DNA of 64,000 bases from an uncultured Desulfovibrio sp. (GTDB lineage: Bacteria; Desulfobacterota; Desulfovibrionia; Desulfovibrionales; Desulfovibrionaceae). Below are positions 6,731-13,984 of the stretch, piece after piece (position 1 is the stretch's first letter; every line of letters begins with the position of its first letter). A model generated the notes under the pieces. The model worked only from the letters and a program-made list of their open reading frames with translations. It did no database searches and was not told where the DNA came from. Where the stretch lies: assembly GCA_937926875.1 (NCBI GenBank), contig CALBAX010000120.1:1-64000 (forward strand). The letters are read 5' to 3'. Both the position numbers and the translations under genes were made by a program.

Positions 6731-7753
6731 CTAGCCGCGATAGATGATGTGCTCGCGCACGTCGGCCAGGGAAGCGCAGCCGGTGAGCAGCATGGCCTGC
6801 ACCAGCTGGCCCTGCATCTGCTGCCAGTACTTGGTCACGCCTTCCACACCGCCGCCGATGGCCGCGATGCAGAGCGGGCGGCCCACCAGCACGGCGTCGG
6901 CGCCCAGGGCCAGCATCTTGAGCACGTCCACGCCGTCACGCACGGCGCCGTCGGCCAGGATGGTGATCTTGCCGCGCACGGCATCGGCGATGGCGGGCAG
7001 TACGGTGGCGGTACCGGGGCAGTGGTCCAGCACGCGGCCGCCGTGGTTGGAGACCACGATAGCGTCGCAGCCGGCGTCGATGGCGCGATGGGCGTCGTCG
7101 GGGGTCATGATGCCCTTGACGATGAACTTGCGGCCCATGTCATGCACGTAGCGCACCACGGTCTCCAGTTCCGTCACGGACATGGGCATGACCGGGCGGC
7201 CCATCTTGCGCAGGGTGATGAGACCGGCGGCGTCCACGTCCACGCCCAGGATGGGGCTGCCGTCGGCCAGCACGCGGTCGATCTTTTCGAACAGTTCCTT
7301 GCCTTCCCAGGGCTTGATGAAGGGGATGCCGTGGCCGTTGCAGGCCTTCAGGGCCTTGACGGCGGCGTCGATGATGAAGGGCGGCACGCCGTCACCGGTA
7401 CAGCCGATGACACCGGCGGCGCGGCTGCCTTCCAGGATGGCGAAGATGTAGTCGTCTTCGCTCATGGCATCGCTCATGTTGAAAGAGACGCCACCGATGG
7501 GGGCCGCCATGACGGGGAAGCTCAGGTCGATGCCCAGGATGGTACAGTTGGTGCGGGGCTCGCGGGCGTCGTGCAGGGCCGTCATGTTGAGTTTGCAGGC
7601 ATTGAGGGCTTCGCGGTTGTTGCGGAAGCTGGCACCGGTGCCCAGGCCGCCCATGCCGGGCACTTCACCGGAACAGGCCTTGCCATCGCAAACGGGGCAA
7701 ACGCGGCAGTGACCCTTCATGCGCTCACGCGCGGCAGCTCTGATCTCTTTCAT
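6731..7753 (-). CDS. FMN-dependent alpha-hydroxy-acid dehydrogenase (lactate oxidase/dehydrogenase family)
   Basis: A 340-residue TIM-barrel FMN enzyme of the glycolate oxidase / L-lactate dehydrogenase family. The active-site motif SNHGGR is at 235-240 with the catalytic His237. The FMN phosphate region GRPLCIAAIGGG is near 291-302, and VMAAPIGG near 81-88. The family oxidises L-2-hydroxy acids to 2-keto acids. In a strict anaerobe it would pass electrons to a carrier rather than to oxygen. Oddly, the N-terminus carries a four-cysteine cluster (Cys16, 19, 22, 27) not part of the standard fold. No signal peptide. L-lactate is a likely but unproven substrate. Confidence 0.87.
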   Translation of the reverse strand: MKEIRAAARERMKGHCRVCPVCDGKACSGEVPGMGGLGTGASFRNNREALNACKLNMTALHDAREPRTNCTILGIDLSFPVMAAPIGGVSFNMSDAMSEDDYIFAILEGSRAAGVIGCTGDGVPPFIIDAAVKALKACNGHGIPFIKPWEGKELFEKIDRVLADGSPILGVDVDAAGLITLRKMGRPVMPMSVTELETVVRYVHDMGRKFIVKGIMTPDDAHRAIDAGCDAIVVSNHGGRVLDHCPGTATVLPAIADAVRGKITILADGAVRDGVDVLKMLALGADAVLVGRPLCIAAIGGGVEGVTKYWQQMQGQLVQAMLLTGCASLADVREHIIYRG

Positions 7754-8181
7754 GGGATGACTCCTTTATGACAGGAATGGTTGTGTTCGGGGCAGGCGCT
7801 CCCGAATGAGGGGGCGGCATCGGCAGTATAGGTCAGGGCAGGGGACTTGTCATCCGCTGGAGGAGGACATGTATTGTGAAAAAAATAACATAACGGAAAA
7901 GTCTGCCATATTTTCCTGTACAGGGACCATTTTCCATGCTAGTTGCGTCAGCAACAAAGATCGAAGGGAAAATGAATTCATCTTTCCCGGCAGGCGGCTT
8001 TAAAAATCTTGTAAAAAAGACATGCAAATCCAATACGTTGCCTTGCTACGCTGAAATTTGTTTTTTCTTCAAAAAAAAGGTGGATTTTTCATAAAAAATT
8101 TCATAAAAAGTAGCCAGCTCAACGGATGGCCTTTTCCAGAAATCCATGGAGAAAAATCTTCGTGAATTTTGGAGCAAACAC
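7754..8181. other. AT-rich regulatory gap between divergent genes
   Basis: The FMN dehydrogenase (minus) and the sugar operon (plus) diverge here. The part around 7870-8160 is clearly AT-richer than its surroundings. It contains a CCTGTACAGG palindrome (7915-7924) and the inverted repeat GTTGC-GTCA-GCAAC (7942-7955). Short frames exist on both strands, but none is convincing. Confidence 0.5.
7942..7955. promoter_or_regulatory. Inverted repeat shared with the MFS transporter promoter
   Basis: GTTGCGTCAGCAAC (5-4-5 inverted repeat), 189 bp upstream of the FMN dehydrogenase start. The same 14-mer with one base changed occurs at 25405-25418 in front of the MFS gene, which suggests a common regulator. 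Confidence 0.4.
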
Positions 8182-8210
8182 TTGACGGCAGAGCAGGCTC
8201 TGCGTAATCT
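8182..8210 (+). promoter_or_regulatory. Sigma-70-type promoter with a palindrome in its spacer
   Basis: TTGACG (8182-8187), a 17-bp spacer, then TAATCT (8205-8210). The spacer consists almost entirely of the inverted repeat GCAGAGC-AG-GCTCTGC (8188-8203), an ideal position for a repressor. Transcription would begin at about 8217, heading into two tandem terminators. Confidence 0.6.
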
Positions 8211-8216
8211 CATATC

Positions 8217-8292
8217 GTGCGTGGCTGTTTGTTTGGTCAAACAGTATTTTCTCCAGTGCGGCACGGCCCGCCAGACTCCGTGCCGCATTTTT
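8217..8292 (+). ncRNA. Candidate small RNA or transcription attenuator
   Basis: Downstream of the 8182 promoter there are two stem-loops. CTGTTTG / CAAACAG with a 6-nt loop lies at 8225-8244. A perfect 10-bp stem TGCGGCACGG / CCGTGCCGCA with an 11-nt loop lies at 8257-8287 and is followed by TTTTT. Together they define a 75-nt transcript without an open frame. No plus-strand gene lies upstream, so this terminator needs a local transcript. It is either a free sRNA or the 5' leader of the operon starting at 8500. CGTGC at 8216-8220 can pair with GCACG in the terminator stem, which hints at antitermination. Confidence 0.45.
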
Positions 8293-8364
8293 CATCACTG
8301 GCGACGCATGCTTCCAGAGCGCACCACGCAGCCGTGGCCCTTCCTCCTCAAGGCCCGGCGCTCC

Positions 8365-8391
8365 CCCGCCCGGTTCCGGGCGGGTTTTTTT
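8365..8391 (+). terminator. Second tandem terminator ahead of the sugar operon
   Basis: Perfect 9-bp stem CCCGCCCGG / CCGGGCGGG with a TT loop (8365-8384) and seven T (8385-8391). It lies 109 bp before the aldolase start and 73 bp after the first terminator, with no gene between them. Confidence 0.8.
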
Positions 8392-8499
8392 ATGCCTCCC
8401 TTCCCTCCTCCGGGGCCAGCTTGCGCCCTGTGCGGCCTCGCGCTATGCTGGCCGGGCCTTGAGGCATAACCCAAGCCCGGCGGCGGCAAGCCGTTTCCT

Positions 8500-9288
8500 A
8501 TGGATATTCATGATATTCGCGCCAAACTGGCAAAGGATGAACCCACCATCGGCACCTGGCTGCAACTGCCTTCCGCCGATGTGGCAGAACTGATGGCCCG
8601 TGCCGGCTATGACTGGGTGGCTGTGGACATGGAGCACGGTTCCTTCGGCCGCACCGGCCTGCCCGACATCTTCCGTGCCATCCAGTGCGGCGGGGCCGCG
8701 CCCTTTGCCCGCTTGCCCATCGCGTCCAAGACGGCCGTCAAGGCCGCTCTGGAAGCGGGTGCGCAGGGCCTGATCTTTCCCATGATCGAGAGCCGTGAGC
8801 AGCTGGACCAGGCCATCAGCTGGGCCACCTATCCCGGCCACGACGACGGCCGCCGGGACGGAGAGCCCCTGCGGGAAAACCGCGGCGTGGGCTTTTGCCG
8901 GGCCAATGCCTTTGGCAAGGATTTCGATGCCTACATGCAGGCCACGGCGCCCCGGCTTTTCCTGGTGGCCCAGATCGAGCATATCCGTGCCGTGGAGGAG
9001 CTGGACGCCATCCTTTCCCAGCCGCGTCTGGACGCCATCATGGTGGGCCCCTATGACCTTTCCGGTTCCATGGGCCTGACAGGGCAGTTCGACCATCCCG
9101 ACTTCAAGGCCGCCATGGCCCGCATCCATGATGCCTGCCGGCGCCACCATGCCCGCATGGGCCTGCATGTGGTACAGCCCGATCCCGAGGAGCTGCGCCG
9201 TCAGGTGGCGGCGGGCAGCCGCTTCATCGCCTACGGCATCGACTCGGTCTTCCTCTGGCAGGCGGCGGCACGTCCCGCCGGGGTGTAG
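8500..9288 (+). CDS. HpcH/HpaI-family pyruvate aldolase
   Basis: A 262-residue class II (metal-dependent) aldolase of the HpcH/HpaI/citrate-lyase beta family. Diagnostic segments are WVAVDMEHGSFG (about residues 44-55), ALEAGAQGLIFPMIES (86-101) and IMVGPYDLSGSMG (about 182-195). Family members add pyruvate to an aldehyde, or cleave the 2-keto-4-hydroxy acid product; examples act on heptenedioate, rhamnonate and glucarate derivatives. No good Shine-Dalgarno is visible. It opens a run of five plus-strand genes with an epimerase, a KdsB-like transferase, an acetyltransferase and a HAD hydrolase. A role in making a 2-keto-3-deoxy sugar acid is therefore proposed, by inference. Confidence 0.85.
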   Translation: MDIHDIRAKLAKDEPTIGTWLQLPSADVAELMARAGYDWVAVDMEHGSFGRTGLPDIFRAIQCGGAAPFARLPIASKTAVKAALEAGAQGLIFPMIESREQLDQAISWATYPGHDDGRRDGEPLRENRGVGFCRANAFGKDFDAYMQATAPRLFLVAQIEHIRAVEELDAILSQPRLDAIMVGPYDLSGSMGLTGQFDHPDFKAAMARIHDACRRHHARMGLHVVQPDPEELRRQVAAGSRFIAYGIDSVFLWQAAARPAGV

Positions 9289-9311
9289 GGCAGGGCATCG
9301 GGAGGAAGGCC

Positions 9312-10226
9312 GTGAAGGTGACTGTTTTCGGCGGTTCCGGTTTTTTGGGGTCGCATATCTGTGACAAGCTCTCCGATGCCGGGCACGACGTGACCATCGT
9401 GGACGTGCGTCCCTCTCCCTGGCTGCGTGACGGCCAGAAGATGGTGGTGGGCAGCATCCTGGACGAGGACTGCGTGCAGGCCGCCGTGGAAGGGGCCGAG
9501 GTGGTCTTCAATTATGCGGGTATCGCCGACATCGGCGAAGCCAACGAGCGCCCCGTGGATACGGCCCGCCTCAACGTGGTGGGCAACGTCATGCTCCTGG
9601 AGGCCTGCCGCCGGGCCGGTACCGGGCGCTACATCTTTGCCAGCTCGCTCTATGTCTACGGCAAGTCCGGCGGCTTCTACCGGTGCAGCAAGCAGGCCTG
9701 CGAGATCTACATCGAGAATTACCAGGCCATGTACGGCCTGCCGTACACCATCCTGCGTTACGGTTCCCTGTACGGCCCCCGCGCCGACATGCGCAATGCC
9801 ATCCACCGCTTCGTGCACGAGGCCCTGACCACGGGCAGCATCACCTATTACGGGACGCCCACGGCCCTGCGCGAATACGTGCACGTGGACGACGCCTCCT
9901 CCGCCACCCTGCATGTCCTGGGGCCGGAGTACGCCAACCAGAACATCATCATCTCCGGCAACCAGCCCATGCGCGTGGCCGACCTGTTCAGGATGATCGG
10001 CGAGATGCTGGGCAGGGAGCTGGAGATCAGATACCAGAACGACCCCAACAGCGGCCATTATCAGGTGACGCCCTACGCCTTCATGCCCCGGATGGGCCGC
10101 AAGCTGGTGCCGCCGCTGACCGTTGACCTGGGGCAGGGCATCCTGCGCGTCATGGAAGAGGAACACCGCCAGATCCACCCGGAACTGCAGAGCCAGGGCG
10201 GCTATCTGGTCTCCACTGACGACTGA
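9312..10226 (+). CDS. NAD-dependent epimerase/dehydratase (extended SDR)
   Basis: A 304-residue extended short-chain dehydrogenase. It has the NAD-binding loop GGSGFLG (7-13), the conserved acidic residue at the end of beta-2 (VDVRP), the catalytic Ser/Tyr/Lys set with SSLYVYG (111-117) and YRCSK (Tyr123, Lys127), and LRYGSLYGPRAD near 148-160. Such enzymes epimerise, dehydrate or reduce nucleotide-linked sugars. It begins 23 bp after the aldolase stop, with GGGAGGAAGG upstream, and is followed by the KdsB-like gene. The exact sugar is unknown. Confidence 0.85.
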   Translation: MKVTVFGGSGFLGSHICDKLSDAGHDVTIVDVRPSPWLRDGQKMVVGSILDEDCVQAAVEGAEVVFNYAGIADIGEANERPVDTARLNVVGNVMLLEACRRAGTGRYIFASSLYVYGKSGGFYRCSKQACEIYIENYQAMYGLPYTILRYGSLYGPRADMRNAIHRFVHEALTTGSITYYGTPTALREYVHVDDASSATLHVLGPEYANQNIIISGNQPMRVADLFRMIGEMLGRELEIRYQNDPNSGHYQVTPYAFMPRMGRKLVPPLTVDLGQGILRVMEEEHRQIHPELQSQGGYLVSTDD

Positions 10227-10394
10227 GGCCCCGCACGTTCCGCGGCGGCCTGCCTGCCGGTGGCATCCGCGTGTGCCCGGTCCCGGGCTTTCCCCATGTG
10301 GCGCCCGTCCTGTCCTGGCCATGGCCGTCCGCCGGGGCCCGTGCCTGTCTTCCCGTCATCCCCTTGCCGGGCAGTCCCTGCCCAGGGAGAAGTT

Positions 10395-11165
10395 ATGAAC
10401 ATCATCGCCATCATCCCCGCCCGCATGGGCTCCAGCCGTTTCCCCGGCAAACCTCTGGCCCTGATCCACGGGGTGCCCATGGTGGGCCATGTGGCCTTCC
10501 GCACGGCCATGAGCCGCTGCCTTTCCGCCACCTATGTGGCCACCTGTGACACGGTCATCGAGGACTACTGCAGGGAGGCGGGCCTTGCGTGCGTCATGAC
10601 CGGCGACCATCATGTGCGCTGCTCCACCCGTACGGCCGAGGCCCTGCTCAAGATCGAGGCGGCCACGGGCCGGAAGGCGGACATCGTGGTCATGGTGCAG
10701 GGGGACGAGCCCATGGTGCTGCCCGGCATGATCGACGCGGCGGTGGAACCCATGCTCAGGGATCCTTCCATCAACGTGGTCAACCTCATGGCCGACATGG
10801 ACACCCTGGAAGAGTTCGAGGACCCCAACGAAGTGAAGGTCGTGGTGGACCGCAACAACGATGCCCTCTACTTCTCGCGCGAGCCCATCCCTTCCCGCAA
10901 GAAGGGGGCCGACAAGGTGCCCATGCGCAAGCAGGTCTGCATCATCCCCTTCCGCCGGGACTACCTGATCCGCTTCAACGAGCTGGAGGAAAGCCCGCTG
11001 GAGATCTGCGAGTCCGTGGACATGATGCGCATCCTCGAACACGGGGAAAAAGTGCGCATGGTGCCCACCGATGCCCGCACCTGGAGCGTGGACACCCCTG
11101 AGGACCTGGCCCGCGTGACGCGGCTCATGGAAGGGGATGCCCTCATGCGGGAGTACGCGAAGTAG
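10395..11165 (+). CDS. KdsB-like CMP-ulosonate cytidylyltransferase (diverged)
   Basis: A 256-residue protein, close to the usual KdsB length of about 250. KdsB hallmarks are IPARMGSSRFPGKPL near the N-terminus, VQGDEPMV near 100, ALYFSREPIP near 155 and VDTPEDLARV near the end. KdsB makes CMP-Kdo from CTP and Kdo. Here the sugar-binding loop that normally reads SGT(D/E)R after the histidine is changed to RCSTR (after GDHHV), and the usual GIYAYR segment is CIIPFR. I infer a different 2-keto sugar acid as substrate. The ATG at 10395 follows AGGGAG. The aldolase upstream could supply the acid. Confidence 0.82.
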   Translation: MNIIAIIPARMGSSRFPGKPLALIHGVPMVGHVAFRTAMSRCLSATYVATCDTVIEDYCREAGLACVMTGDHHVRCSTRTAEALLKIEAATGRKADIVVMVQGDEPMVLPGMIDAAVEPMLRDPSINVVNLMADMDTLEEFEDPNEVKVVVDRNNDALYFSREPIPSRKKGADKVPMRKQVCIIPFRRDYLIRFNELEESPLEICESVDMMRILEHGEKVRMVPTDARTWSVDTPEDLARVTRLMEGDALMREYAK

Positions 11166-11771
11166 ATGGGTCCGCTGTCGCGCCTCCGGGCTGCCTGGGA
11201 AGAGCTCTGGATAGCCTGCTTCGCCTGGATACCCACCCCCCTGGGCCTGGCCCTGCGCTGGCTGGCCTGGCGCTGGCTCTTTGCCGGCTGCGGTTCGGTA
11301 CGCTTCGGCACGGGCCTGAGCTTCGTGGGCTGCCGCCACATGCGGCTGGGCGATGCCGTCCGGCTGGGGCGGGGCTGCATCATCACGGCCGGGGACGGTG
11401 AACTTGTCCTGGGCGACCGCGTGTCCATCTCGCCCTATGCCCATGTGGCGGCCGACGGCGGGCGCATCGTCATGGGCAGGCATGTGGCCGTGGGCCCCGG
11501 CACGGTGCTGCGGGCCGCCAACCACTGTTTTTCGCGGCATGATGTGCCCATCCTGCAGCAGGGGCACCATCCGGGCGAGATCGTCATCGGGGACGATGTC
11601 TGGATCGGGGCCAACTGCGTCATCACGCCCGACGTGCGCATCGGCCGGGGTGCCGTGGTGGGCGCGGGCGCCGTGGTCACCCGCGATGTGGCCCCTTTCA
11701 CCATCGTGGGCGGTGTCCCGGCACGTCCCATCGGCCACCGCGACCGCAGCGAATGCCCGGAACGCCGGTAG
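11166..11771 (+). CDS. Left-handed beta-helix (hexapeptide) O-acyltransferase
   Basis: A 201-residue protein that begins directly after the previous stop codon. Residues about 12-45 form an amphipathic/hydrophobic N-terminus. From about 50 to 190 come hexapeptide repeats, including VRLGRGCIITAG, VAVGPGTVL and DDVWIGANCVITPDVRIG, ending in the typical VVGAGAVVTRDVAPFTIVGGVPARPI. This is the maa/WcaF/NodL acetyltransferase type that O-acetylates sugars using acetyl-CoA. In this operon it probably decorates the same sugar or glycan handled by its neighbours. Confidence 0.87.
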   Translation: MGPLSRLRAAWEELWIACFAWIPTPLGLALRWLAWRWLFAGCGSVRFGTGLSFVGCRHMRLGDAVRLGRGCIITAGDGELVLGDRVSISPYAHVAADGGRIVMGRHVAVGPGTVLRAANHCFSRHDVPILQQGHHPGEIVIGDDVWIGANCVITPDVRIGRGAVVGAGAVVTRDVAPFTIVGGVPARPIGHRDRSECPERR

Positions 11772-11950
11772 CCCTGGGGCGGGAGTGCCTGGCGTCCCCG
11801 CATCCCCGGTATTTTTCCTGACCGGCAGGCGGCCTGTGCCGTCTTCCGGCTCCGGCCCGCACGCCCCGTCCTTCTGGGTGTAGGGAGCGGGTCTGTCTCT
11901 GAATCCTTCCTGTACGGCGCCGCCTTTGACGGCGCGAACAAGGAGTCTGC

Positions 11951-12589
11951 ATGGCCCTGAAATGTCTTGTTTTCGACTGTGACGGCGTGATCCTCGACAG
12001 CGTGCCGGTCAAGACGCGCGCCTTTGCCCGTCTGGCCGAGCCCTATGGCGAGGAGGCCCGCGACCGCTTCGTCATGTACCATACCGTGCACGGCGGCGTG
12101 AGCCGTTACAAAAAATTCGAATGGTTCTTCCGCGAGATCCTGGACAGGGAGATCACGCCCGCCGAGTCCGAGGAATGGGGCAGGCGCTTTGCCGACTATG
12201 CCCTGGACGAAGTGCGCCGCTGCGAGCTCATCCCCGGCATCGCCCGGGTGCTGGAGCACTGGCAGGGAAAACTGCCGCTCTATGTCTGCTCCGGCGCACC
12301 GCACGAAGAACTGAACTTCATCCTCAAGGAACGCGGCCTGGACAGCTGTTTCACGGGCATCTACGGCTCGCCGCCGTCCAAGGCCAAACTGCTGGCCATG
12401 ATCGTGGACAAGGCCTGCGTCCTGCCTGACGAGGTGCTCATGGTGGGCGATGCCTCCACGGACCGTAATGCCGCCGAGGAGGTGGGCACCCTGTTCTACG
12501 GCACCGGGCCGGAGCTCAGGGGCGGGGATTTCCCCTGGGGGCCTGACCTGACCGGGCTCGATGCCTGGATCGCGGAGCATGTGGCATGA
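11951..12589 (+). CDS. HAD-superfamily hydrolase (phosphoglycolate phosphatase-like)
   Basis: A 212-residue HAD protein. Motif I is FDCDGVILDS (nucleophile Asp9, acid/base Asp11), motif II CSG near residue 117, motif III lysine in SKAKLL near 142, and motif IV MVGDASTDRNAA near 166. A helical cap lies between motifs I and II. AAGGAG precedes the ATG. It is separated from the acetyltransferase by 179 bp but on the same strand, and its stop overlaps the next start (ATGA). In this context a KdsC-like dephosphorylation of a phosphorylated sugar-acid intermediate is plausible, although KdsC itself lacks such a cap. Confidence 0.85.
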   Translation: MALKCLVFDCDGVILDSVPVKTRAFARLAEPYGEEARDRFVMYHTVHGGVSRYKKFEWFFREILDREITPAESEEWGRRFADYALDEVRRCELIPGIARVLEHWQGKLPLYVCSGAPHEELNFILKERGLDSCFTGIYGSPPSKAKLLAMIVDKACVLPDEVLMVGDASTDRNAAEEVGTLFYGTGPELRGGDFPWGPDLTGLDAWIAEHVA

Positions 12590-13566
12590 TGCGGCGTCCT
12601 GTTCGTTTCCTGTGGTTGGTGTGCCTCATGGCTCTGGCTTTGGGCCTGTGTGCCTGCCAGGAGGAGAGCGCTCCCAAAGCCTCTCTGGACAAGGAGACCG
12701 CGTCCGCCGTGGTGGCGAAGGCCGCTGCCGGTCTGCAGGTGCCGGAGGCTCCGGCACCGGCCGAGGAAGCGGCCGCGGCCGCCAGGGTGCTGGATGCCGG
12801 CAATGCCTTCTGGCGCTGGGCCGATGTGGCGGGCATCCATGCCGGGCATCTGCTGCGGCAGGCCGAGGACTACATGCGCACCTGGCTGCTGGGCAAGGAG
12901 CCCCAGCGCCCTGCGGAACTGGACGACAGGCCCGCTGTGGAAAAAGCCGTGTGGGGCGAGGCCGACGCCGCCCGTTTGCGGGATCTGGTGGCGACCATGC
13001 GGCGGACGCTGACCAGCATGGAAAAGCTGGTCACGTCTTTCCGCAAGTACGCCCTGGACGACAGCATCGTGGACGACGGCGCGCAGGGCAAGAAGCTGCT
13101 GCGCCGCCTGCAGGACGCACATGCCGAGTTCTCCAAGGCCCGTGATGCCCTGCTGGTGCTGGTGCGTGACCGCAGCCGTCAGGCCGAGGACGTGCTGCTC
13201 CAGGGCGATCCGCTGAAAGAAGCCATCAGCTCGGCCCGTTTCCTGTTCAGCCGTTTCCTGCTGGGCGGCATCCTGCTGCGCGAGGGCAATCCCGATGCCG
13301 TGGCCGTGGCGGGCTGGCGCAAGGAGATGGAAGAGGCCCTGGCCGTGGCCCGTGGCCGGACCAGGGGCATGACGGAAGGAGAGCGGCGTCTCTGGCAGGC
13401 GTTTTTGGACAAGGCCGACCTCTTCCCCCGCACTGTGGCCCAGGGGCAGGAGGATGCGTTCAGCAATACGACGCGCCGCCAGCTCAATCTGGTGTTGCAG
13501 GAGGCCCAGGAAGCCTACAATGCGTTCGTGGAGGCCCATAACAGGCGGGATGGGGCATCCAGATAG
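12586..13566 (+). CDS. Lipoprotein of unknown function (DUF3829/YiiG-like appearance)
   Basis: A 326-residue protein with a lipoprotein signal peptide; LCAC puts the lipidated residue at Cys24. The rest is alanine/leucine/arginine-rich and predicted helical. Long helices include LRDLVATMRRTLTSMEKLV and RQLNLVLQEAQEAYNAFVEAHN, the last recalling the AYN..V..YN pattern of DUF3829 lipoproteins such as YiiG. Its ATG overlaps the HAD stop by four bases (ATGA), so it is probably translationally coupled to the sugar operon. Function unknown; membrane-anchored in the periplasm. Confidence 0.75.
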   Translation: MMRRPVRFLWLVCLMALALGLCACQEESAPKASLDKETASAVVAKAAAGLQVPEAPAPAEEAAAAARVLDAGNAFWRWADVAGIHAGHLLRQAEDYMRTWLLGKEPQRPAELDDRPAVEKAVWGEADAARLRDLVATMRRTLTSMEKLVTSFRKYALDDSIVDDGAQGKKLLRRLQDAHAEFSKARDALLVLVRDRSRQAEDVLLQGDPLKEAISSARFLFSRFLLGGILLREGNPDAVAVAGWRKEMEEALAVARGRTRGMTEGERRLWQAFLDKADLFPRTVAQGQEDAFSNTTRRQLNLVLQEAQEAYNAFVEAHNRRDGASR

Positions 13567-13612
13567 CTGCTAAACAAACCATGGACCTCCCCCTGCCGGG
13601 ATGGATACAAAG

Positions 13613-13647
13613 AAGGATGTCCTGCTGACTGCGGGGCGTCCTTTTTT
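13613..13647 (+). terminator. Terminator of the sugar operon/lipoprotein
   Basis: Stem AAGGATG / CGTCCTT (one G-T pair, 17-nt loop) at 13613-13643 runs into a TTTTTT tract, 47 bp after the lipoprotein stop. Confidence 0.7.
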
Positions 13648-13800
13648 GTTGGTGAGGGGATTCCCCCTGCCGAAGCGCGGGATGCGGGGATGCGGGGATG
13701 CGCGGGGGTAGGTTGGGGAAATGCGGCAGGCAAAGGGGCACGTTGGCGGACAGCTCTCGGAGAACGGCTGTTGCCCGGTGTCATGCCCCACCGGACATGA

Positions 13801-13821
13801 AAAACGGCATGATGCCGTTTT
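13801..13821. terminator. Bidirectional hairpin of unclear ownership
   Basis: AAAACGGC-ATGAT-GCCGTTTT, a perfect 8-bp stem with A and T runs on both sides. Neither flanking gene needs it, since each has its own terminator nearer its stop. Confidence 0.45.
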
Positions 13822-13930
13822 ATGATACCAGCATCTTATTCCAGATAGTGGAAAATAAGGAGGCTCTTTCCCGGAAAGGAAAAAGGCAGAGCGCTTGTCT
13901 GCCAGCCCGCCGGGATCAGCGGGACGAAAC

Positions 13931-13956
13931 AAAAGACCACCCGCTGGCGGGTGGTC
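13931..13956 (-). terminator. Terminator of truA
   Basis: Perfect 10-bp stem GACCACCCGC / GCGGGTGGTC with a TG loop, followed on the minus strand by TTTTGTTT. It lies 28 bp after the truA stop. Confidence 0.8.
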
Positions 13957-13984
13957 TCGACGTTTTGGGGGATGCAGACAGGGC

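Larger units (their letters stand above)
13567..13984. other. Convergent intergenic region with three terminator-like hairpins
   Basis: Between the lipoprotein (plus) and truA (minus). It holds the plus terminator (13613-13647), a short GATGCGGGG-type tandem repeat near 13677-13708, a bidirectional AAAACGGC / GCCGTTTT hairpin (13801-13821) and the truA terminator (13931-13956). No gene is recognised. Confidence 0.5.

Noticed and set aside
13677..13708. Short tandem repeat of a GATGCGGGG-like unit
   Set aside because: Only about three imperfect copies in non-coding DNA; too small to call a functional repeat.
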